Of a stretch of DNA of 64,000 bases, positions 23,701-34,500 are shown one piece after another. The first letter of the stretch is position 1. Each line of letters opens with the position of its first letter. Below the pieces are notes generated by a model. The model had not been told where the DNA came from, searched no databases, and was given only the letters and a program-made list of their open reading frames with translations. Position numbers and translations under genes: made by a program. This DNA is from Mesodorylaimus sp. YZB2_4 (taxonomy: Eukaryota > Nematoda > Enoplea > Dorylaimida > Dorylaimidae): positions 620,001 through 684,000 of the forward strand of contig JASANH010000138.1 of the NCBI GenBank assembly GCA_030248295.1, read 5' to 3'.

Positions 23701-25485
23701 CGATGAGCTTCAAGACGGACCGGAAGTCAGCCATCAAACAAGCCCCAGTGCAAAAGTCCGCCGTGGGCTCGATGATGAGGAGCAAGGGATATCGTCCGTG
23801 ACGATCGGTGATAGCCCGTCGTGCAGTGCACTCATGACTGTCGTATGCTACTTGGTTGTGCCATGTTCTTACGAGTAGTTTAACGATGAACTTTGGTTTA
23901 ATTGAGGAGGGGCTAAAAACGCTCGTCACGGGCTCGTACAGCTGCGCAAACGGGACTTACCGTAGCGGCGGGAAAGTAGATGGAGAAAACGGAGAAAAAG
24001 TTCTCTCCTCTCCAGCCTGGCACGAAGTTCTCGCTGAATGTCTTCCACGAGTAGCCAGTCATTCCACGGGATGCCTTGAAGTCGGTGGGAGGTATGAGTG
24101 TGCCAATGATGTAATTGACGTAGGAGATGGACAAGATGACCAGCAGGACCAGTTGCGCCTTGACCTCAAAGTCGACACCCATGATCACAATGCACATGAG
24201 GATGCATAGGGTACACAAGGACAGGATTCGGATGTCGTTGAAACCACTGTCTACGATCTTCGCTCCGTTCTCCTGAAAGCACGGGTGCAGTCGGAGGAAT
24301 CAAGAAAAGGTGCGGGTTTGGTCATTTTACCTTCATCAGATCACGGACCGTTTCCGAAAATCCCGTTGCGTGCATAGCAGCACCAAGGGCATTTGCCAGG
24401 GAAAAGATCAAGCCCATGCTGCCACCGAATTCAGGCCCAAGGGCGCGCGAAAGCATGAAGTAGGCGCCGCCTGAAATTAAACTTTGACCTGGAGTTGTGG
24501 GGACCTAATGGCTGTGCGGGGTGTCAATATGGCTAATATGGAGTGCACACCCCTGTCACTACAGGCAGGCCATAATTTGCTCTACCTCCTTTGATCTCGC
24601 CATTGGTGCAGATGGCGCACATGCTCAACGACGTCAGCGTTGTGACCACTGAACTCAGCAAAACGATGACTGTGGCCAAAGCCATGCCGCACTGACCAGC
24701 CATCCACGTCAAGCGCAAGTACAACATAGCGCCGAGGATATTCAAGACGCAACGGACCTGAAAGAGCAGGCATTGCATGACCTATGGTGGACTGTATGCC
24801 CGAGACATCTGCTTTATTCGGGTACGCAATGTAGAATAAGGATGCTCCTAGGTGCCGAGAACCCCCAGCTGTTGATCGTGTGTGGCACAGTCAGGTCTGC
24901 CCCTCTTGCACATCCCAATCAGTTGTGTTGGTCAGCACAAAATCGATCCACTGTGTCCATTCGATGCTTTTTATATCTACAGTATGTGGCATATCTCCGT
25001 TTTTTGATGCTGTTTACCCAATGTGCTGTGCTGTGCCTCCTAAGTGTCCTTTGGTACTATGCATACGCTAACCAAACCTACCAGAACGCCGACAATCCAT
25101 CCGAATTTAACGTGTTGATCTTTCTTTGCAGGTGCTGTCTTCTTCTCCAAGATGTCTTCTCCCATCTGCAATGGCGCAATGTAGTCCCCGCACTCGGCCC
25201 CTTCCCACTCACCTTCTCCATGTCCACCATAGAATCGAGCACATAGTCGGGGATGGATTGTTTCTCCTGATGCAAGTCCTGCAGACTGGGTCGAGTGATG
25301 ACTCCCTTGGACAGCTGATAATGGTCGATTCGGGGTGCCGGGTCCACGACACTCATTTGCCTCGATCTGGTCGCCATGGGCGGGGCGAGTGAGGAATTAG
25401 CATCGAAATGCTCCGTCGATTCGAAGGCTACATTTGTTGCACTAACGGCCATGCTCTGATCTTCGGGTTCAGGAAATCCGTTCAC
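17737..25485 (-). CDS. Na-K-Cl cotransporter, SLC12 family, NKCC/NCC type (14 exons)
   Basis: Electroneutral Na+-(K+)-Cl- symporter of the plasma membrane. Exons in order: 25213-25485, 25082-25165, 24586-24757, 24331-24470, 23961-24272, 21935-22074, 21784-21880, 21557-21664, 21382-21505, 20996-21253, 20479-20944, 19443-20102, 19188-19389, 17737-17940. They join in frame to 1,079 residues. After a 110-residue cytosolic N-terminus come [18 protein letters not shown] (TM1), [36 protein letters not shown], an extracellular loop with paired Cys (CAGNGSC), then [14 protein letters not shown] and VNWGSS. The long C-terminus has [20 protein letters not shown] and ends [12 protein letters not shown]. 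These features, especially the ending, fit NKCC/NCC rather than KCC. One intron hosts an opposite-strand gene; others contain repeats A and B. Confidence 0.95.
18120..18240 (+). repeat. tRNA-derived SINE-like copy (family B, copy 3)
   Basis: GCAGGTTCGACCCTGGG (about 18173-18189) is a B-box match, followed by GGTCGGTTTATAAACCATAGG, the same tail phrase as in the copy at 7900-8135. The A-box part is not clear. It lies in the last intron of the SLC12 gene. Confidence 0.55.
18270..19180 (+). pseudogene. Possible decayed transposase in the last SLC12 intron
   Basis: Broken plus-strand frames run through this unusually long intron. The last (18803-19177) ends with [17 protein letters not shown], similar in style to the Cys-rich C-terminus of piggyBac-type transposases, but one expected Cys is replaced and the upstream DDE part cannot be read. 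It may be only chance open sequence. Confidence 0.25.
20244..20438 (+). repeat. Repeat family A, copy 3
   Basis: Lies inside the SLC12 intron between 20102 and 20479, antisense to that gene. It has the same blocks as copy 2 and a perfect CCGAC-TTCG-GTCGG hairpin at 20392-20405. Confidence 0.85.
22176..23801 (+). CDS. Intronless single-pass membrane protein with vWA-like ectodomain, nested in an SLC12 intron
   Basis: Not a recognised named gene. From the ATG at 22260 it codes for 513 residues and starts with a good signal peptide ([21 protein letters not shown]); the in-frame ATG at 22176 would add 28 residues ahead of it, so 22260 is preferred. Residues about 25-175 look like a von Willebrand A / integrin-I-like fold ([10 protein letters not shown] strand, [28 protein letters not shown]), but the metal-binding DxSxS motif is absent. 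A Thr/Ser-rich stalk follows, then a membrane span at about 291-314 ([21 protein letters not shown]) and a 200-residue basic, Ser/Lys-rich cytosolic tail. It lies antisense in the 1.9 kb intron between SLC12 exons at 22074 and 23961. The role could be adhesion or signalling, which is inference only. Confidence 0.75.
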   Translation: MQSVHLGSRQARTGYMQESFVLSAVTPTMRWLVPLVAIAVLALPSFGNAYVADVVIAIGTEEQEATVNQAALAAFFDKIVVEWPISEDKMRISVVILESDVIVLVSFKDAVNASVIKGLSKKKILKTQLDYVDAMKKIEDLPERRKDAPSIVIMLLQLTSNNDSSQSDWMNDARRLATNVTDNEAAIVHVVNTLDEYSNYFRYSKGSARQEDQGKPEDNIEKFFIAMAEDTNLRMQDVLTQSGLRTTRPSKPTVVVKTTARAGPKTDTTSERQETTATSSKKRSSSDAGDAKVQERETAEFWECDEGTGFKKIMQMCAPVWLIMLVILTFVIVTMLLTCCISRAIYKRRWETEKRKLLEMKTQPRTPTDIRKPKPKILPRSFLDSEERSRGTESRDDRGASISNASVSKLSLDGAKDGFKLVNKKPKAPAPMDSKSKVNTSFMSKLSKGASKRTIKEKTSDRSGGSGSAPAWEIEKLPSLTGRTVDELYREKKIDMHKSKSLAPLAHTAMSFKTDRKSAIKQAPVQKSAVGSMMRSKGYRP

Positions 25486-27148
25486 AGTCAGCTGGATAGT
25501 TGGATTCGGGACACTCTCCGCACCAGCGCGGTTACCGAAAAGACTGAAAGGGGGGTTACTTTGTCAGGTGTGGCAGTGGACAAGGGTCAGATAGTTGAGT
25601 GAAGCAGGCCAAAGGTAACTCCCTCGGCCTAATCCCTTTCCCTACCGTTTTCCTTTCCAACGCATGATTCTTACGGAACCGATCAACGCTTACAGTAGCC
25701 TTGTAACTGCAGTGAATTGGGAATGAGTACTTCAACTTGCAACCACGCATATATTTAACTCGGGCCCCCCCAAACCAGTCGTATTCGAGTATTGGTCCTC
25801 TTGAAAGCAAATACGAGGCTTATACGAGTGCAGTTACATTATTTACCAAACATACCATTGCATGGGGGCTCGAAATCATGCGATTTTTTACGTTTTCTCG
25901 AAGTTTGAGACAAGGCAGTGCGGAATAATCTTCGAGTGCTTATTACCGAGGTCCTATTCTATTCGCCACAGTCGAGCCTTGCGCCAATATAAAGATAAAA
26001 AGTCGAGACGACAAGCCTGACTGCACTTCAACTCGGTCTCGGCCAATATATTATAGTACAAGGTGCTTTTTCTAGAATTCGTGTTTCACATGTTTGCATT
26101 GGCGGTTTGTCGACGAGATTCGGCCATTGAAACAATGCTAAGACGGTTAGGCTGCCGATACTCAAGTATACAACCCTTGACGTACAAGCACCTAAGTATG
26201 TTTTTACGCAATAAAAGAAAAATGCGGATAGAGAGGAAGTTGTTGAAAAAGAAAATTCCAGTTTGATCTTTTGAAAATAAAAAAATTTCGAATCAGTGCA
26301 CTAAACCGAGCACATTCCCTTTTTAGTACAGTTTTTTGGTACAATCCAAACTGACATCGGTGTTAGACGAGCGAAATTTGCATGGTGCAGAAGGCACACA
26401 CTTCGCACGGCTAACATATAAACTACAGTACCTCTGGAAGAAGGTGATAAACAACGGTGATAATTTGGGATAGCCCGCACACTATGTGGTACAGTAACAG
26501 AAATACATAAGTTCACCTGCTACCTGAAAATATGTGTCATAATGAAGGAATAATGTTGTGGATGCTCATTCGTAAGAGCTATGTGGTCGCACTGACATTT
26601 TCTGTTAGCCGTGATCCGCACCACAACTCGTGACCTTTCGAATGAAAGTGTTGGGGGAAGACCTTGTCATGGTCTGTCGAATTAGCTTTTATAGACTAAA
26701 TTTTCGTATCGATCTTGTTGCGTAAAACTTTATTTGAATCGGGTAATTCGGTTTTATGCGGTTCATAAAATATTGTAAGTAAAATCGGGCCTCTTTTTCG
26801 GTTGTAGGCCTGATTTCGGAGCTAGCGGCGAGACAAAGAAAGTTGGAGCGTAGGCAGAGGTCAGTGGTCGTTCAGTCGGGCAGCTCACCGGAAGTAAGGA
26901 GGGAGGGCGAGGGACAGTAGAAGGCCCGCCGAAGTGGCTGCATTAGGGTTGCCACGCCCAGCGGTCATCCAACCAACGAGGGGTAGGTCCGCCTATACCC
27001 GGCTATAGGCGGACCTACCGTAGGGTCAGGCCCAACGGCGGGTAAATGCTGATTGGCTAAAAGTGGGCGCCGGGCGCTGATTCGAAACTATTTTGATTTA
27101 GGAGCTGGTTTTTTCAGATTTTTGCATTAAATTCATCGATCGGACAAA
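25486..27148. other. Intergenic DNA
   Basis: 5' flank of the SLC12 gene (-) and of the UBC-KH-RING gene (+), which are divergent. No gene seen. It contains several TACAGTA words (25691, 26426) and the 38-bp palindrome at 26982-27019. Confidence 0.5.
26982..27019. repeat. Perfect inverted repeat, 16-bp arms, 6-base loop
   Basis: GGTAGGTCCGCCTATA at 26982-26997 is exactly complementary to 27004-27019, with CCCGGC between. It lies 130 bases upstream of the start codon at 27149. It could be a regulatory site, a hairpin in the 5' untranslated RNA, or the ends of a collapsed element. Confidence 0.9.
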
Positions 27149-30100
27149 ATGAGTGCAAAAAAATTTCCTGGGCGCGGTCGGTCTTTGTCTACACCAAAAC
27201 TTGAAAGTCCTCCAACGAGGAAGCCGGGCGTTGGACGTAGTCGACGTTTGTTGCGACAGGACGCACAGCCACCACCGCCGTAAGTAGCCTAGATCTCCGT
27301 CATTCTTGTCCTGTGGTAGGTTCTGATTCGAGTTTTCATGCAAGCTTCTCGACTTACTGTGACTACAGTATGTAATATGTATCCGGACTCTTATGTAAAA
27401 AGATTTTTTGTCCGGATTCTCGGGGCAAAAAATGCTGCGTATGCTCCGAATCTTTTCTGGGTCGAACGGACAGAAACTTCTAGAACCCCAAATTTTTTTG
27501 TCGTCAGGGGTCGCAACACTGATTTTGAAAAGCGGCGGCAAGAACGATTAAACTTGGAATTCACCGATGTGAATCATCGGTCGATCGACGGAATCAAGAA
27601 TAGCGGCATCAGCAGTCGGGGTCTTCTGTAAGGGACATCAGTTGATACTGTATTCAGAGAATTCTAGTTTCTGTAATTTACAGGCCGGACGACCACCTGA
27701 TTTGGCAATTTTCGCTGGAAAAATATCATTTAAAATTGACCTTCGCCTTTCCGGCGCAATATCCGGATGTGCCACCAGTAGTATGATGGCATTATCAAAA
27801 AGCCATTCAAAAGTGAGATTAAAATAAAATTATTTTTAGGTTCAATTCGAGGGGGCCATACCGAGTCATCCGGAAATCGATACCGTACAAGGAACAGTCA
27901 TGCGGTTTTGGCCGGCGGGTGGAAAATGGAGTCCGGAAATGAAAGTACGCGATATGCTGGAAGCGGTGTTGAAGATGCTCGATGATGGACGTACGCCAGT
28001 GGTAAGCTATGATTTTCTGGTGGGTCACCTCAGGGTCCAGTCGGATCAATCCGATCTGCCCCAAAAATCCCAATTTTTTCTGATCGGATCAATTCGATAA
28101 GTGAACTAGCCTTCGTTCGGGATTGCCCCTCCCGAACGGGAGTCAAAAAAGTCAGTACGGTCGACCCTGGCTCCCGGACCCGATAAAAAATGATCAGGAT
28201 TGAATGTTGTGGAGATGTTTCAGAAGGGGAAGCTGGAGAAACTTTGATGGATAACTGAACTTGATAAAGAGGAAGGAAGGGATGTGTTCGCTAATTGGTG
28301 ACTGATTCTCCGATTTTTTTCTTGGCTGATTTTGGATACAATAATACGTAAATACTGCAAAAATTATCTGAGGAAATGGAATTTTTTTGGCTCTTTTTTT
28401 GGCTGGCTGCTCAGGTTGGGTTGTAGGTCATCTACAGCGAATTAAAAGAACGAGAAAAACACTTTTTAAAATCCCGATTCCGATAAAGGTGATCCTGAAC
28501 GAACGCGAAAGTGAACACTTATGTAAACAGCGCAGGGCCTTTTCATCCTTGAAATTGAATGAACTGCTCTGTTTGATTAGTGATCACGATCAGCAGATTC
28601 ATCCTGTTTAGATTTACTTTTTGGTGGACGAACCTATACTGGAGCGAAGCATGCCCACCCTGGATGAACTACAGTACCACAGCAGGCGGCACATCTACTG
28701 TACTGTGTGCTACGTAGGTGCTTGTATGCAGCATGTCAGCAACATGATTGAAAGCTAGAGCCACTACAGTACACTGCAGGCATGCATCCGATGGGGCGCA
28801 ACAGCTTGTACATTGGCGATTTTTATGTTAGGAATGCACTTAGCCTTAGAGCGCAAGCGTGCGATGCTCAAAGCGATGAAGGGTTGGAAAAGTTGTCAAA
28901 TCTACGATGGCCCTTGAAATCTTGCGCCAAATTGGGTAGGTCAGCAGTGAAGACGAAGTGAGCTTATGATTAGCTAGAGGGTCACGAAACTAGAAGCTAC
29001 AATCCAACAAATACCAGTCGGATCGAGAGGTGAATGAGAAGCAATCGATAAGTATTTTGGTCGTTTTAGGTGGCCAACGAATCGGATGCGAGACAAGGAA
29101 ATAAAGGTGTTTGCTTCCATTTAAACTGGACAGAATTTCGTCATTTGTGTAAGTTCGTTTTTTGCTTGGATTTGTTGCATTGTTGGTGGAAAACCTGGAG
29201 TCCGGGAAGGGGCCTATAGAGCGCAGGTAACTGGGGCGTGTTGTCAGAGATAGGTTTCTCTCGCTTTATAAATTGTGGTCTAGCAAGATATTTTCGATGC
29301 AAGACTTTGATCAGATAAGGCCCTATTTACTTCCCGGGGTTTTTGAAAAACCGTTTGGCGACGAAAAGATTTTTAGTGGATGGTTCCGAACACGGAGGAT
29401 CGTTGTTCGTCAACGACTTGAAACGGAGACATCAATGTCGGGTGAAATTTTGCGGAAAGGTGAGTGAAAATTGTGTAGCTGTGTGATAAAACAGTGCAAA
29501 CTTGCCACTTTTTAGAAAAAAGGTGAAGCTCATTTGATGATTTCCGGTCCGAATGAAAAATCGATAAAAATTGCATCGGAGTTGGACAAATATTTAATTG
29601 AAAAACGGTTTCGACAAGTTGCGACGCAATTTTGGCCTGAAGAGGAGAATTCGGCGGAAGACGGCGCGATTGCGGCCGCGTCTTCAAGCATTTTGAATTT
29701 AGTAAAAAATTCGAGCGGCGCCAAAGTGGGCGCTTTAATGTCGGCGGCCGATGACTATGCGTTGGATGATGAAGAGTGTGGCATCGATTTGGAATTCGAT
29801 TTTGAAGACCAGCCGTTCGAACAAACTGCTGACGAAGCAGTGTCTTCTTTTTCAATGGCGCAGGCTTCGGATGTGACTGTCGACCCGAATGTGGATTTGA
29901 TCGAATGGGGTTACGAGTCGGACACCGAAACGACAGTTACGATGGGAACGCTGGAAACGGCCATGTCACTTTTGTCAATGCCAGCCGCGGCGCGTGACAC
30001 GAACGAGCCTATGAGGGCCACTATGCCGAAATATCCAACGAGAGGTAAGTTGTTCTCACAGAAGCCTGGAGTTGTAAATCCACAAAAACTTCAGGGGGTT

Positions 30101-31076
30101 TGGGGAGCAGTAATGGCTAGAAGAAAAATTGGACGATTTTAAATCAGAGTTGTAGAAAGTTGGGAAACTGGGAAAAGCCAGTGAATCCGAGAAGTGCCTG
30201 GAAAACCTACGAAAATGATGGAGAATGGGAAGTTTTGAGCCAAAATTGGGGAAAACTGAGAGGCTGCATTTCTAAGTTTAAATTTCGAGTCACCAGCCTT
30301 TTCTATATGCCTGTTAATCATGCTGGAAGTCAATGAATCAGTTGAAGTTGATTTAGTAGTCGTGGGACAGTGTGAAAATAATCAGGGAAAATTCAAATTT
30401 TTGTCTGGAAAAATCAGGGAAAATTATTTTCCGCTCGTTGTATGAACCCTAGTAAATATTTTTTATTTCTTTTAAAACACTTGCGTTCCAGGATTCGAAG
30501 ACGACGCTGAACGTAACGAAGGCGGCGATTCGACCAATATCGTTAAACAGTCGAGAACTATTTCGGCAATGTTTGAGCCTCCCCAACGTAAGCTTTTATT
30601 TTTAGGTTTTTAAATTTTGTTTGATGAAATGTTTGGTTTCAGATATCGACCTTCCGGAACATTTAAAATTAATATCATTCTCGACTGTATCGGTTGAAGA
30701 AAAACAGGCGTTTTGCGATCGAGTGAAGAAGATGTTCGCCGAATTCGTAACCATTTATTATCGTTTCATCCCAGGAGTAACGATGAGGTTACAAGCCATC
30801 GAGAATCGATTGGAGGAATTGGAGCAGAATACGGTAGCCTTGATAATCAAGACGGCAACGATGGAGCGCGGATTTGCCGAAAGAAGAGCCAACATAGTGG
30901 CCATGGAAGAACAGGTCGAGAAATTTCAGTGCCCTATTTGCATGAAGCGAATGAAGGACGCCGCACTTAGCTGTGGCGACGTGTATTGCGAGACCTGCGC
31001 TCATACTTTAAAGAATCTCTCTGGATCGTGTCCAATATGCCGGCAAGATATCAAGTTCGTTCTGAAAATGTATTGA
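27149..31076 (+). CDS. UBC-like / KH-like / RING protein (9 exons)
   Basis: Not a family I can name. Exons: 27149-27279, 27508-27627, 27684-27780, 27840-28001, 29070-29148, 29377-29459, 29516-30044, 30492-30587, 30643-31076; 576 residues, in frame. Residues about 50-170 read as an E2 (UBC) fold: PDDHLIWQF, then FAFPAQYPDVPP, then HPEIDTVQGTVM, where Met137 sits at the catalytic Cys position and HPE replaces HPN. So it is an inactive E2 variant at best. Residues about 195-255 resemble a KH domain (CRVKF, then HLMISGPNEKSIKIA). An acidic linker and coiled coil precede a C-terminal RING (529-565: CPIC, C543, C548, C551, CPIC); Asp545 stands where a zinc-binding His is usual. It is probably a ubiquitin ligase that may bind RNA. 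Exons 5-6 are the least certain because the adjacent introns are long. Confidence 0.65.
30145..30440 (+). repeat. Repeat family E, copy 1 (intronic)
   Basis: Similar in inverted orientation to 36045-36290. Shared blocks include GAGCCAAAAT, AAAACTGAGAGG, ATCATGCTGGAAGTCA, TTAGTAGTCGTG and GTGAAAATAATCAGGG. It lies in the intron between 30044 and 30492 of the UBC-KH-RING gene. Confidence 0.75.
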
Positions 31077-31534
31077 GATGATTACTGTAGATGAGTTTAC
31101 CGTTTGGTGATCAACCAGTGAAAGGGGCCTAAGATGGATTCGATTTATGGGCTTGATGAAAAATTGATTCAACTTTCCGTTCGATTATGTGCCTTGGGTT
31201 TATGTTCGCCCTTTGCTGCCGTCTCTGATGTCGAGTTTAATTTGTTTGATTTTGCCGCTTACAGCATTTCAGTCTGTCTGAGAGATCAGGCCGATGGCGA
31301 GGCGGTGCGTGCGTTAGGACTGGTACGATGTTGACAGGGCGGCTGGTAGGAAGAATCCATTGCTCGCTTGTTCGTTCAGTAAACATCTTGCTCGGAGGGA
31401 AAGTCGGCGAGATTAGTGGTTATTTTCATTCATCTTTTCAGAAGTCAAGGTTTATATCTTCTTGTGACAAACTTATTTTGGAAAGTGTTTGTGGAAATAG
31501 TTTATCGCAATCAAGATCTTGGAAAGTGTGGGAA

Positions 31535-34500
31535 ATGGCGGAGAAAATTGAAGAAGAATTTGGTTCGTGGTCATCGCCAATAACGAGTTCGATGCTGACT
31601 GAAGGAGGATTAGCTTTGGTCGAATTGAAATTAGATCCGTCTGAGAGAGGCAAAGGTAAGGAGTTGATTTTGGAATAATTTGTAATGAATTGCATGTTCA
31701 GGTGTTGTTTACTGGAGCGAGTTACGATATTCGGAAGGCGGGCGATGCGTCATTTGTTCGCGATTTGTTGGTGGGAATTTGTTGGAATGGACACCGCCCG
31801 ATTTCAATGTTAGAACCTCAGTTCACGAGTATGGAGGTGGAGCGTTTTTGGTATGTGGCATGGCTGTTGTTGTTTGTTTTGGTCAGGTCTGTCAGCAGTA
31901 TTGGATCTTATGGCTGCTGGGGTAGAGGGGGTGCGCCAATGTGCCCCGTGCTTAGTTCCGCAGATGCGGGTTGGGTTTACATGCCCCATGAGTAGGAATA
32001 ACCTCGTCATCTGGCAGGGTGGTTTAGTGCAAGAGGAATTGGGCAGCCGACTAAGGTGTGCAAGCCGATGTACAGGAATTCTGAGATTGTTGGTAGGGTC
32101 AGGCAGATTACTTCACATCACATAGGTCACATAGAGGAGATCACATAGAACAGGTTGAAGAAATTGGTGGACCCAATGCTTCTGGATGGCCTGTTAGGCG
32201 TAGGAGGGAGGTGGCCGACAGAAGTCGGTGGGACAAAAACTCCGACTGGAACAGGAAAGTCTTGCGGCTGAAACATCAACGCGAGAGGTTGACGTCCCCT
32301 AGGCAAAGGAGAGTTTCGATTACTCTCCCACCAGGCATGAGGGTTACACTGAAAACGCAGCTAGTAACTGCAAATGAGGCTAAGAGAGAGGATGTGAATG
32401 CAATGCAGGCATTTGGGTCGTACGCTTTTGTGGGCCACAATGAGAATCAGTTTTGCAAATTCGGCCATTGCGGTTTCTGGCAACTTGAATTCGGATGTGT
32501 CATGTTTTAGAAAAAGCAGAACCGTGCTTGCGGTTATCTTCCGTAGGTGCACCATGTCAGTTCGGAAGGGGTCTAGCAGGGGGATTAAAATTTCAATGCT
32601 CGGCATTCTTTGCAGTTTATGGTCCAGAATATGAAAATATTGCTTCATTTGTTCTTCCAGGTGTACAATGGCATTGTCTACTTTTCGAATTTCAAAGACC
32701 AGCGTATTTACAAGCAAGAAGCGTACAACCAGACGCCGACTCCTATTACCCCTGCTGACAAAGGTTGGCGATATGCGGATGGAGAGTTCCACGACGTAAG
32801 TCGGGTAGCATTTTTGGGGGCTAAAGTGGTTTAGGGACTCTATTTTAGGGAAAAATTTATTGCGTTCGGGAAGAACACAATATGTCGAGCCAAGGAAAGG
32901 GCTCGTCGGACGGACCGCCAGAGCCAAAGAATTGTATCGTCAAGATCAATGTGGCTACGCATGATCAACAAGTGATCGCCGAGGGTGCCGATTTCTACGC
33001 CTCGCCGAAAGTCTCGCCTAATGGCCAAAACCTGATCTGGATGCAGTGGAAGCATCCAAATATGGTAAGTGACGGCTGATGGTGGAAGCGTGTTTGTTGA
33101 CATGCTGTCGTTTTAGCCTTGGGATGATACCGAAATTTGGATGGCCAACTTGATGGCTAATGGCGATGTGCAACCTGGGAGCGAACGGAGGGTGAGTTTT
33201 AGCGTGCGCGTAGATTTTTAAATTATATTGAATTTTTGCTTTTAGATTTTGGGTTCGCCAAATGTCAACTTCATGCAGCCAAGATTTTCCCCGAGTAACA
33301 ACATTTTCTTCATATGCGATCAAACAAATTGGTGGAACTTGTTCAAGTTCAATGATGCAGGTATGGTGTCGTCTGTGCGGGTGTGGGTGTAGCCTTGTAC
33401 ATAGAGGACGGGTGGAGAGAACTTTTGAATGTTTTGCTTATTTGGGTCAATTTGGATTTCAGGCCAGCATCACAATGTTCAAGCCATCGATAAGGAACTG
33501 GGTAGTCCTCATTGGCAATTCGGGAATAACAGTTACGCGTTTGATCCTAACAATACGAGTGACGTTGCGGTTTCGTTCAACGGGGTAAGTGACTTTTCTG
33601 TTTGACCTAGTCTGAACTTTCAGTGGTCTCTTGCAGGAACTGGCCATCGTTAACTTGAAATCTGAGCTATATTACAAACAAGAAACAGGATTTACGAATC
33701 ATCAGTATCTGGACTTTGGGCGAGACAGCTGCGTGTATTGCATAGCGTCGAGTCCAATTCGATTCTCTTGCATCATTCGCTGGAATGTGGTGACGGGAGA
33801 AGTAAGTGTGAATTACTGGGCTGATCTCGAAGTCGCGGTGACCTTGAATTGTTTTATAGACTGAAGTGATGCGCGAGACTCGTGCTCCTATCGAAGAATC
33901 ATACGTCAGCATCCCGCAGCACTTGGCCTTCCCGACTGGCGAGAATTTGAATGATAAAGCTTACGGATACTTTTACGCGCCCAAGGTAAGAAAGGGCTGC
34001 CATCCCATCGGCTCCACTTTGATCGACAAACTTGTTTTTTACAGAGCGCGAAATACAAGGGTCGGTCCAATACGCTACCTCCCCTCGTGGTCACGGCGCA
34101 CGGTGGTCCCACTTCGCAGGCATCGACTACTTTAGATCTTCGGAAACAGTACTTGACTTCGCGTGGATTTGCTGTTTTGGATGTGAATTATCGCGGGTCG
34201 ACGGGATATGGTCGCGCGTTCAGGCAAGCATTGAAGAATGGGTAAGGAAGGTTTTAGTTGCTCGGGTTTGAGGGTAATCGATTTGTTTCTAGGGTCGGCG
34301 TAGTGGACGTTGACGATGTGTGTAACGGGGCAATATTTTTGGCGAAAGAGCAGAAAGTTGACAAGCATAAGCTGTGCATTACTGGCCGATCAGCGGGCGG
34401 CTACGTGGTCTTGGCCGCATTGACATTCAGGAACGTGTTTCGTGCTGGTGAGTGATATTCTTCGATGAGAATGGGCTCAGGGCTATAATAGTTTGGTCTT

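Noticed and set aside
25486..27148. CRISPR array or bacterial operon features
   Set aside because: The genes are spliced animal genes; no regularly spaced direct repeats were found anywhere in the window.
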